Below, piece by piece: positions 24,699-32,212 of a stretch of 58,515 nucleotides of DNA (within the stretch, counting starts at the first letter, position 1; the number at the start of each line of letters is the position of its first letter). Position numbers and translations under genes: made by a program. The notes beneath the pieces are model-generated. The model ran no database searches. It was given only the letters and a program-made list of their open reading frames with translations, and was not told the DNA's origin. Location: positions 1 through 58,515 of the forward strand of contig MIZA01000023.1 of assembly GCA_001875345.1 (NCBI GenBank). The letters are read 5' to 3'. Origin of the DNA: Marine Group III euryarchaeote CG-Epi1. Its GTDB lineage: Archaea; Thermoplasmatota; Poseidoniia; MGIII; CG-Epi1.

Positions 24699-27257
24699 AT
24701 GAAGAAAATAGGATTGTTTCTGTCATGTGCATTTTTACTATTATTTTTAGCTAGTAGTGCTGAAGGAGAAACTTTTGCCTCAGTTCCTTTGTATATCTCT
24801 GGAGAGCCTGAAGGTACTTTGTCAATTGATTCGCCGTCGGGTTCGAATGTTGAATCCGTAGTGATAGCCTCTAATGAACAAGACCAGCAGGGCGTTTTCA
24901 GGGAAATTGGTAGATGGAGTACAGGTTCGTTAGATATTGATTCTAATATTTCGGGCGATTGGTCTGGAAATGCTTGGGTTTCATCTAATAGGGATGCTAC
25001 AGTTAACCTAAGGTATACTATCGTGCAGGATGGAAATAATTTAGATGCTTTTGAATTTTCAGAAGATGTTGCAGCTGGAGATACTATTGAGATCACAGGT
25101 TCTTCAGATTTTGATTTAACTAATCTTGATACTTCACCGATAACTTTGCTGGTGGAGGCAAGTTGGACTGCCCAGGCAGGTACTCCGCCACCTACGCCAC
25201 CTGCAAATACTACAATTCTCATGGAATATGGTTCTTCATCCAGGAACACTGGAGTGGATTTGTCCATTAGCTATGTTCAGATACGAAATGGCGGTGAACC
25301 GTTTGTAAATGAAGGCCAATCTGAAGTAACTGTCTACGTTAAAGTATATTCGGCATTTGGTGTGGATGACATTTTATCCAACAGCAAAGGTAGCTATGAA
25401 CTATCAATGGGGCCGAAAGATGAATCTCTTTGGGAGTCCTCAGTAGATTCAGTTTCTGAAAAAAGTAATCATATTGAAGTTCAATTTTTATGGTCTTATG
25501 AAGGTAATAGCTTACCTGCAGGAGATAACGATTACGATGTTAATGTTAAAGTTACAGACTCACTAAGCAGTGACAATTGGGTTAAAAATTCTATTTTGAG
25601 TATATACATTACCCCTAAACCAGATGTTGAATTGGATGCCGTATCTAGTATTTCAAAAAAAGTGGTACTAGGAAATAATGCGATATACACCTTGTCTGTT
25701 AGGAATACAGGTTCTGGAGATGACGATTTTATTGTAACAACAGAGTATGACAATGATTGGGATATTTCAATAGACTTTACAGATTTTAATTTGGATGCAG
25801 GAGAAAGTAAGACCATTAAAGTCACTATTTCTCCTCAAGATTCGGTTTCAGATGGTCAAGAGTTATCAACGACAGTAACAGTTACGGCAGCTTCAGATTC
25901 ATCGATAAAAGACTCAAAAACATTAACTACAACAGCCGAAGAAGCTGAGCCTGACTGGGATTTTACAATAGAGGTAGTTGAAATAGGTAATGATAATTTT
26001 GATGGAGATTCGTTTATAATTAAGGATAGAGAGCCTTTAGAGCTAAAGGTGTTAGTGACCAATAGAGGTAATACCGAAAACAATTATAATATTGCAGGTT
26101 CATCACAAGATGAAGCTTTTGTTTATTCTTTTACTCCAAGTTTTGTTTCTTCTTTAAATCCTGACCAAGAAGCTGAGATTACAGTTAAGTTAACTCCAAG
26201 AGATACTTATTTTGGAACAAGTACTCTAGTTGAGATTGAAGCTACGTCTGCAGGAAATGGTAATAAAGAATCTACAACAATGTCTATAGAATTCAGTCAA
26301 AGTGGTTTGATTAATCTTAGAGATTCAAATCTTCAATTATCTTCACCTGTAGGTAGTTCCTCCTCACATACTTTTGATATTACTAATTTAGATATTGATG
26401 AGGCTAAGAGAATTTATTTCGAGGTATCTGGCCTATCTGCTAATGATCAATTAGCAAAAGATTGGGTAACTTTCTTTGACAAAGATGGTAAGCAAATTGC
26501 TTATGGCTCATTTAAGACATTACTCCCAAGTCAGCAGTCCGTTGAAATAACAATGAGAACTTCTATTCCTGTAACATCAGACATAGAAATTTATAATCTT
26601 CAAGTTTGGATGATGAACGAAAATAGTCAGCGCATATCAGAATCATATTCATTTAAAGTTAAGACTTTAGAGGCTGCTGAAGATGAGTCTTCAAATACAT
26701 TAGTTTTTGCAGGAGTTTTAGTTTTTGGTCTTTTATCTGTAGGATATATCTACCGTAATTATTCATATGATGATGAAGATTACGATGATGACTATGAAGA
26801 TGATTATGATGACACTCAGTATCAAGAATTAGATGAGTTTGATAATACACAGCAATCTGCTGCAACAGAGTTGGAGCCTTCACCTCAAATTCAAGAACCA
26901 GAGGTTCAGGTGCCAGCGGGTGTTGCAGAGCCAGCTCAGGTAGTGGAGACTACTTCTGTGGCTCCAGTTCAAGAGGTTTCTCCTGAAGTTAAGACACGTA
27001 AAAAATGGTTTGGATTATTTGGTCCTCGGATTCCCGTAGATCCTCCTGAAACTGACACTGCAGTTTCTCAGCCAGTAGCAGCCGAACCCGTTGTTGCTCA
27101 ACCAGTAGCAGCTGAACCCGTTGTTGCTCAACCAGTAGCAGCTGAACCTGTTGTTGCTCAACCAGTAGCAGCTGAACCTGTTGTTGCTCAACCAGTAGCA
27201 GCCGAACCCGTTGTTGCAGAAGCTGTTGTGATTTCTGAAGCTGAAGATGAGACCTAA
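24699..27257 (+). CDS. Large secreted, C-terminally anchored surface protein with NEW3/CARDB-like domains
   Basis: 852 residues. A signal peptide (KKIGLFLSCAFLLLFLASSAEG) precedes several Ig-like domains. At least two resemble NEW3/CARDB modules (SVRNTGSGDDDFIVTT... and VTNRGNTENNYNIAGSS...), each with an LDAGESKTIKVTISP-type strand. One membrane span (about 665-685, FAGVLVFGLLSVGYIY) is followed by a very acidic YDDEDYDDDYEDDYDD stretch and a proline/alanine-rich tail of five QPVAAEPVVA repeats facing the cytoplasm. The architecture matches the 876-residue protein at 35.8 kb. It may be an adhesin, sensor or surface scaffold; nothing enzymatic is visible. Confidence 0.75.
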   Translation: MKKIGLFLSCAFLLLFLASSAEGETFASVPLYISGEPEGTLSIDSPSGSNVESVVIASNEQDQQGVFREIGRWSTGSLDIDSNISGDWSGNAWVSSNRDATVNLRYTIVQDGNNLDAFEFSEDVAAGDTIEITGSSDFDLTNLDTSPITLLVEASWTAQAGTPPPTPPANTTILMEYGSSSRNTGVDLSISYVQIRNGGEPFVNEGQSEVTVYVKVYSAFGVDDILSNSKGSYELSMGPKDESLWESSVDSVSEKSNHIEVQFLWSYEGNSLPAGDNDYDVNVKVTDSLSSDNWVKNSILSIYITPKPDVELDAVSSISKKVVLGNNAIYTLSVRNTGSGDDDFIVTTEYDNDWDISIDFTDFNLDAGESKTIKVTISPQDSVSDGQELSTTVTVTAASDSSIKDSKTLTTTAEEAEPDWDFTIEVVEIGNDNFDGDSFIIKDREPLELKVLVTNRGNTENNYNIAGSSQDEAFVYSFTPSFVSSLNPDQEAEITVKLTPRDTYFGTSTLVEIEATSAGNGNKESTTMSIEFSQSGLINLRDSNLQLSSPVGSSSSHTFDITNLDIDEAKRIYFEVSGLSANDQLAKDWVTFFDKDGKQIAYGSFKTLLPSQQSVEITMRTSIPVTSDIEIYNLQVWMMNENSQRISESYSFKVKTLEAAEDESSNTLVFAGVLVFGLLSVGYIYRNYSYDDEDYDDDYEDDYDDTQYQELDEFDNTQQSAATELEPSPQIQEPEVQVPAGVAEPAQVVETTSVAPVQEVSPEVKTRKKWFGLFGPRIPVDPPETDTAVSQPVAAEPVVAQPVAAEPVVAQPVAAEPVVAQPVAAEPVVAQPVAAEPVVAEAVVISEAEDET
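27069..27218 (+). repeat. Five tandem 30-bp repeats encoding QPVAAEPVVA
   Basis: The 30-bp unit (cagccagtagcagccgaacc + cgttgttgct) recurs five times, differing only at a few third positions (gcc/gct, ccc/cct, cag/caa). It encodes the 10-residue unit QPVAAEPVVA in the cytoplasmic tail. The mostly silent variation suggests unequal exchange with some selection on the peptide. Confidence 0.95.
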
Positions 27258-27260
27258 ATA

Positions 27261-27309
27261 ACTTTTAAATATAGCTACTAAACTAAAGGTTTACAACTAA
27301 AGGTTGTTT
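27261..27309 (+). promoter_or_regulatory. hsp20 promoter with direct repeat and dyad
   Basis: ACTTTTAAATATAG (27261-27274) is a TATA region. Downstream, AACTAAAGGTT occurs twice at a 14-bp spacing (27281 and 27295). The second copy lies within ACAAC-taaag-GTTGT (27293-27307), a perfect 5-bp dyad. These cover the predicted initiation site, so a repressor of the heat-shock gene could bind here. Confidence 0.55.
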
Positions 27310-27320
27310 ACTGGAGAAAT

Positions 27321-27884
27321 ATGAACAGAAAACGAAAAGACGATTGGTTTAGTGGCGAGGATTGGAATATAGATGACATCTTCAATAATTTAGATGGAGA
27401 ATTTCAAAAAATGCGTAAGCAAATGGATAGTTTAATGAGAGATGCTTTAGAAGGTAACAATCTAGATAACGATAGCAGTAATCCATTTGTTTTTGGTTTT
27501 TCAGTTAAAACAGGTCCAGATGGTTTTCCAGTTTTTGAAGACTTTGGTAATACAAGGATGAAACCGTTCGGAAAGAAAGGAGAAAAGCCTACAGTAGACA
27601 CAAGGAGAGAGCCTCTTACAGACATTAATGAGACAGACGATCAAATTGCAATTACGGTTGAACTTCCTGGTGTTAACAAAGAAGATATAGATATTAATGT
27701 CATGGAAGATAAAGTGGAAGTCAATGTTAAGACTGAATCACGTAAATACTTCAAAAGCATTGATTTAACTTCTGTGGTAGAAACTGAATCTTCGAAAGCT
27801 ACTTACAAAAATGGAATATTAGATTTAGTATTAACTAAAAAAGAATCTGATAAACCTAAAGGAACGAAAGTAAAAGTAGATTAG
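27321..27884 (+). CDS. Hsp20/alpha-crystallin small heat shock protein
   Basis: 187 residues. The N-terminal ~90 residues are polar and variable (DDWFSGEDWNIDDIFNNL). The alpha-crystallin domain follows: REPLTDINETDDQIAITVELPGVNKEDIDINV, then KYFKSIDLTSVVETESSKATYKNGILDLVLTK with the A-x-x-x-NGvLxl motif. It holds unfolding proteins as an oligomer. The C-terminal IxI anchoring motif is not evident (ends KGTKVKVD), so assembly may differ. The layout is like GvpH/archaeal Hsp20 forms. It has its own promoter with repeats. Confidence 0.9.
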   Translation: MNRKRKDDWFSGEDWNIDDIFNNLDGEFQKMRKQMDSLMRDALEGNNLDNDSSNPFVFGFSVKTGPDGFPVFEDFGNTRMKPFGKKGEKPTVDTRREPLTDINETDDQIAITVELPGVNKEDIDINVMEDKVEVNVKTESRKYFKSIDLTSVVETESSKATYKNGILDLVLTKKESDKPKGTKVKVD

Positions 27885-27905
27885 TCAAAGGAGGGAGGGG
27901 GCCCG

Positions 27906-28382
27906 CTATGACAATTCAATATCAGAAATTATTTTTGCTACACTTGCAGGGACATCCATTTCCCAATCACCACCGTCCTTCATCGCCTGACGGATGGAAA
28001 CCCCCTGCCAAGCCTCGCGGTTGATTAAATGAGGAACTATTACGGGATATCCAGCATTTTCAAATAGTTCCTTAACTAGTTTGTTACCCGTATAAACCTT
28101 ATCAAAAGGAGACACAATATTTTCTAAATGATTTACATATAAATCATTGTTATTTATATCTGGGATTTCAAAAATCTCGTAATTACAGCTATAGTTCGAT
28201 AAAACAGACTTGATCATTTGCATTCTCTCGAAAGAAGTATAAGGATTTTTCTTAGTTCTTTTTTTGTTGGATGAGCCTACACATATTACCAGCTCTTCAT
28301 CGTTATCAATTACAGTTTCAAATATAGAAAGATGGCCCATATGTAGTGGCTGAAATCTTCCTAAGATTAATCCTTTTTTCAT
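27906..28382 (-). CDS. nadM: Nicotinamide-nucleotide adenylyltransferase, archaeal type
   Basis: A 158-residue nucleotidyltransferase. GLILGRFQPLHMGHLSIFE carries the (H/T)xGH motif, then NKKRTKKNPYTSFERMQMI and the C-terminal GVSIRQAMKDGGDW (ISxTxxR-like loop). It makes NAD from NMN and ATP. The start overlaps the serS stop by ATGA, so the two are translated together. Confidence 0.93.
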   Translation of the reverse strand: MKKGLILGRFQPLHMGHLSIFETVIDNDEELVICVGSSNKKRTKKNPYTSFERMQMIKSVLSNYSCNYEIFEIPDINNNDLYVNHLENIVSPFDKVYTGNKLVKELFENAGYPVIVPHLINREAWQGVSIRQAMKDGGDWEMDVPASVAKIISDIELS

Positions 28383-29647
28383 TTAGCTTCTATTATTTCC
28401 TGATTACCCATCCATTTTCTTAGTACTTTAGGAATGATTACATCCCCATTATCAGTTTGATTATTTTCAAGTATTGCAGCTAAAGCTCTAGTAGTTGCGA
28501 CTGCAGTAGAGTTTAAAGTATGAGGGAAGTCAGTACCTTCAGCTGTTCTGTATCTCATGTTTAGCCTAACAGATTGATATGATCTGCAATTACTAGCACT
28601 TACAACCTCTTTCCATTGATTTGTTGATGGCATCCAAGCTTCAATATCAAATTTTCGAGCTGCTACAGTACCAATATCTCCTGTGCAGATATCAATTACT
28701 CTGTAAGGTATTTCTAATTTTTCAAATATATTTGTTGCATTATTTAGTATCTCTTTGTGCATATTCTTTGAGTCTTCTGGCTTACAAAAAATTACTTGTT
28801 CAACCTTAGAGAATTGATGCACTCTCCAAATGCCTCTATCGCTAATTCCATGAGCTCCCACTTCTCTTCTAAAATTAGTAGAAATTCCGGCAAATTTCAG
28901 AGGTCCTTCCTTTAGCTCAATTATTTCATTTTTAAATCTTGCGGTAATCGGATGTTCTGATGTTGCAATAAGGTACAAGTCATGCTCATCAATCTTATAC
29001 ATAACATCTTCAAAATCACTCAAATCAACTACTCCTTCGTAGGCCTCTTTATTCATTAAAAAAGGCGGAGTTGTTAGACTGTATCCTTTTTCACAAAGCA
29101 TTTCTACTGCAAAATTAATTAGAGCTAGTTCCAGTCTAGCCAAATCTCCAGTGAGGAAGTAGAATCTTCTCCCAGTTATTTTAGAAGCTCTTTTTAGATC
29201 AGCTCCATTAATTCTTTCTAGAATTTCTTGATGTGAAAGCCATTTTTTATTATCATTTATTACACCTTTCTTTGATAATTCTATATTTCCGGTTTCGTCT
29301 TTTCCAATCGGCACCTCGCTCTCTAATAGATTTGGAACTACCATCCTTTTTGAGTCTCTAATTCTTAGCGTTTCCTCAGTATCTTTTTCATTTTGGGCTA
29401 AATCATTCTTTAGGCTTGCCATTTCATTAAGTACTTCTGAAAAATCATGTCCCTTTTTTTTGAGTTCTCCAATAGTTTTTGAGATAGTATTTCTTTTAGC
29501 CCTTAATCTATTGCCTTTTTCGATTAGCTTCCTCCATTTATTATCTAAATCAATAACACTTAGTGCAATATCTTTTGGCAAATTACGTTTCTCTAGGTCT
29601 TCAAAAATCTTTTCTGGCGATTCACGGAAGACTTTCATCTCTAGCAT
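28379..29647 (-). CDS. serS: Seryl-tRNA synthetase
   Basis: A 422-residue class II synthetase. The N-terminal long coiled-coil arm (about 28-100, VIDLDNKWRKLIEKGNRLRAK...) binds the tRNA-Ser variable arm. The catalytic core has motif 2 FRREVGAHGISDRGIWRVHQFSKVEQ and motif 3 LNSTAVATTRALAAILE. This is the common SerS, not the rare methanogen type. It is divergent from hutI with a 50-bp gap and followed by nadM. Confidence 0.95.
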   Translation of the reverse strand: MLEMKVFRESPEKIFEDLEKRNLPKDIALSVIDLDNKWRKLIEKGNRLRAKRNTISKTIGELKKKGHDFSEVLNEMASLKNDLAQNEKDTEETLRIRDSKRMVVPNLLESEVPIGKDETGNIELSKKGVINDNKKWLSHQEILERINGADLKRASKITGRRFYFLTGDLARLELALINFAVEMLCEKGYSLTTPPFLMNKEAYEGVVDLSDFEDVMYKIDEHDLYLIATSEHPITARFKNEIIELKEGPLKFAGISTNFRREVGAHGISDRGIWRVHQFSKVEQVIFCKPEDSKNMHKEILNNATNIFEKLEIPYRVIDICTGDIGTVAARKFDIEAWMPSTNQWKEVVSASNCRSYQSVRLNMRYRTAEGTDFPHTLNSTAVATTRALAAILENNQTDNGDVIIPKVLRKWMGNQEIIEAK

Positions 29648-29697
29648 TATAGCTTCAATGAAGTAAGGTCTTTATGACCTTCCCTCTATAGCCAAGA

Positions 29698-30903
29698 GTG
29701 TATCTTTTACGAGGAGCATCAGAGGTTGTAACGCCTAGACCTGCAGTTAAGCCTCATTTCGGAGATGCGATGGGCGTCGTCGACAGACGTGCCAATACCG
29801 ATATTTTAATCGAAGGAGATAAAATAATTAAAGTTGCAAAACATATAGAAGCACCAGGGGCCGAAGTAATAGATGTTGCAGGTAAAGTTGTAGTTCCTGG
29901 CTTTGTAGATCCGCATACACATTTAGTTTGGGCAGGTTCTAGAGAGCATGAGCTTGAATGGAAGCTAAAGGGCAAAAGTTATCAAGAAATTTTAGCAGAT
30001 GGTGGAGGAATTCTTCGCACAGTTAGAGAGACTCGTGCCGTTGATGAGAGCGAATTAAGAGAACAAACGTTGAAAAGGTTCAAGAAAGCGGTTCAATTTG
30101 GTACTACTACAATTGAAATTAAGTCAGGTTATGGCTTAGATGAAGATACAGAATTGAAACAATTACGAGTAGCTAACTGGTTAAAGTCTCTGAATTTAGC
30201 AGACACAGTTGTTACTTTTATGGGCGCTCATGCATTTCCAGAGGGCTTGAGTAGAGTTGAATATGTATCAGAAGTAATTAGAATTCTTCCTTTAGTTAAA
30301 GATTTAGCAGAATATTGTGATGTATTTTGCGAAGAAGGAGCTTTTACAGTTGATGAATCAAAAGAAATTTTAACCGCTGCAAAATCCCTAGGTTTCAAGT
30401 TAAAAATACACGCTGATGAGTTTGGAGACACAGGTGGCGGACGTTTAGGTGCAGAACTAGGAGTAATAACTGCAGATCATCTTGCAGGAAGTTCCTTAGA
30501 AACAATTAAGGAACTTAGCAATTCTGGGGTTATAGGAGTTCTTTTGCCAGGAACTCCTTTTGCTTTATTATCGGACCATTACTCACCAGCTAGGAAAATG
30601 ATAGCAAATAATCTTCCCATAGCTTTGGCAACAGATTGCAATCCTAACTGTTATACTGAATCTATGCAGCTAGTGCAACAATTAGCGGTTTTCAGAATGG
30701 GAATGACTCCAGCAGAAGCTCTTGTTTCGTCCACGATAAATGCAGCTTTTGCAATTGGAAAAAAAGACAGGGGTGTCATTTCAGAAGGTTGGCGCGCAGA
30801 TTTGTTAATATGTGACGTTCCAGATTATAGACATTTAACATATCATTTTGGAATAAATCATGTTGATACGGTGATTATTGGTGGTAAAATCATAGATGGT
30901 TAA
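29698..30903 (+). CDS. hutI: Imidazolonepropionase
   Basis: A 401-residue amidohydrolase. Metal-binding HTH is in GFVDPHTHLVWAGSREHELEWK, then TIEIKSGYGLDEDTELK, FMGAHAFP, KIHADEFGDTGG and LATDCNPNC, all matching HutI. It hydrolyses imidazolone propionate to formiminoglutamate in histidine degradation. HutH, HutU and a formiminoglutamate hydrolase are not in this window. Start GTG 29698. The end overlaps the next gene by 8 nt. Confidence 0.93.
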   Translation: MYLLRGASEVVTPRPAVKPHFGDAMGVVDRRANTDILIEGDKIIKVAKHIEAPGAEVIDVAGKVVVPGFVDPHTHLVWAGSREHELEWKLKGKSYQEILADGGGILRTVRETRAVDESELREQTLKRFKKAVQFGTTTIEIKSGYGLDEDTELKQLRVANWLKSLNLADTVVTFMGAHAFPEGLSRVEYVSEVIRILPLVKDLAEYCDVFCEEGAFTVDESKEILTAAKSLGFKLKIHADEFGDTGGGRLGAELGVITADHLAGSSLETIKELSNSGVIGVLLPGTPFALLSDHYSPARKMIANNLPIALATDCNPNCYTESMQLVQQLAVFRMGMTPAEALVSSTINAAFAIGKKDRGVISEGWRADLLICDVPDYRHLTYHFGINHVDTVIIGGKIIDG

Positions 30904-31873
30904 ACCTTTGAAGGATGCGGCTAAATTTCTGTGGAATGGAACGGTATACGCATTATCTTTGCCTGAGCGCTATGTTCGCGGTCTTTCAGCGCTTTTAGGC
31001 GGTATTTTCAAGGAAACTACAGACATATTAGTTCCTGGTGTTGTAAAAGATACTACTAGTTACAATATTTTTGTAGGTAATATTTTGAGATTTACTGTTG
31101 AAAATGTTGGTGGTGTTAAGGGAGTATACGATGATGAGGGATTGGAAGGGGAGTTTGCAACAAGGAAATTAATTGGGAATACCATTGAAGGTGTAGGCAT
31201 TGCAACAATCCATTTGTCACCTTTATGGTTCTTTGCTTTTTTTGCAGATTCAGTTAAAGGAGGACAAGCCTATCTTGAAAGACTTCACGAAGAAATGGTA
31301 GAAAATGGTTATATTGATCCTGAAACCTCTGCAGACTCTTTCACTACTCTTTTTGAAGGTTTAGAGAGAACGACAACTAGCTTTGCTCAAAATATAGATA
31401 CACCGCCCTTAACTAAAGATGAGATTTTATCAAATATTGAGGAAATAAGAGATTCAATATCAGATTTATTATCTAACTCAGGCAGTATTGCAAGTGGTAC
31501 AGTTACTGAAATGTCAAATGTGCTCCAAGATTTTATGAATACTGCAACAGATGAAGGCCAGTCTTTGTTGGAATTGGGAGGGCTATTAACTTTACAAACA
31601 ACTAATCGGGTAAAGCAATTGGGAGGCTTAACCGTTAGTGCGCCCAATGTGGCTGGTAAAATGCTTTATGAAAATATACTAGGTTACTATTCAGACACTT
31701 TAACAGAAATTCATGAGAGAGGATATGCTAACGTTGCAAGTGAAACAATTGAGCCATACGGTCAAGCAATTTTAAACCAATTTAGTACTGAAAAAATAAC
31801 TTGGACAGAACGACTTTTCAATAGTCCTGCAAGTGGGATTAGAAAGATTTTTGGCATGCAAAACTCCAAATAG
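30896..31873 (+). CDS. Conserved-looking protein of unknown function, possibly membrane-associated
   Basis: 325 residues, not recognised. An N-terminal amphipathic region (LKDAAKFLWNGTVYALSLPERYVRGLSALLGGIFKET) precedes IATIHLSPLWFFAFFADSVKGG, which could touch the membrane but is too polar overall for a clear span. The middle is helical with a polar 'spacer' (DEILSNIEEIRDSISDLLSNSG), and the C-terminus is basic. It looks like a helical protein, perhaps phasin- or apolipoprotein-like, that coats a membrane or inclusion. The ATG overlaps the end of hutI by 8 nt. SRP RNA follows. Confidence 0.7.
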   Translation: MVKPLKDAAKFLWNGTVYALSLPERYVRGLSALLGGIFKETTDILVPGVVKDTTSYNIFVGNILRFTVENVGGVKGVYDDEGLEGEFATRKLIGNTIEGVGIATIHLSPLWFFAFFADSVKGGQAYLERLHEEMVENGYIDPETSADSFTTLFEGLERTTTSFAQNIDTPPLTKDEILSNIEEIRDSISDLLSNSGSIASGTVTEMSNVLQDFMNTATDEGQSLLELGGLLTLQTTNRVKQLGGLTVSAPNVAGKMLYENILGYYSDTLTEIHERGYANVASETIEPYGQAILNQFSTEKITWTERLFNSPASGIRKIFGMQNSK

Positions 31874-31889
31874 TAGTATAGGAGAGAGG

Positions 31890-32203
31890 TAAAGCTGGAC
31901 TTGGCCGGGGAGCTAGACGTACCCTGTGACCCTCAACCGCCTTTAGGGGGGGCGACAGCTAGTGACGGCGCACCCAGTAAGCTGTCTAATCCGCATTTCA
32001 ACTGAGATATCCTGTCCCTCGGGGTCGCAGGTGATTGCAGATATTTACCGGAGGGTAAATGTCGAGTCTTCATCATGGAAACCGGGTCAGGCCCGGAAGG
32101 GAGCAGCCTTACCGTGGACTACCGACGCTCGAGTGGGTCGCGGGGTTGAGAAGAAATACGGTGTCTGACATCTTGCCAGGACGACAACGCTAGTGGTCTG
32201 GCA
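31890..32203 (+). ncRNA. ffs: Signal recognition particle (7S) RNA, archaeal type
   Basis: A GC-rich stretch in an AT-rich region with SRP RNA landmarks in order. The 5' domain is GGCCGGGGAGC...GTACCCTGTGACC with the two loops that kiss. The long helix 5 strands follow. Helix 6 has the GGAG tetraloop (TTTACCGGAGGGTAAA near 32050). Helix 8 has ACCGGGTCAGG, CCCGGAAGGGAGCAGCC near 32090-32115, the SRP54-binding site. The ends are approximate (5' end about 31885-31900; 3' end near 32170-32203). It works with SRP54, SRP19 and FtsY. No SRP19 or SRP54 gene is in the window. Confidence 0.93.
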
Positions 32204-32212
32204 CTTTTTTTG
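32174..32212 (+). terminator. Hairpin plus T-run at the 3' end of SRP RNA
   Basis: TGCCAG (32174-32179) pairs with CTGGCA (32198-32203), followed by a T-run at 32205-32212. It may be the terminator of the SRP RNA gene or its terminal helix. It overlaps the last codons of the convergent ccmF gene, whose stop is at 32190-32192. Confidence 0.6.

Noticed and set aside
31962-32168. ORF within the SRP RNA region
   Set aside because: The sequence is explained by the SRP RNA; the peptide has no protein-like features.
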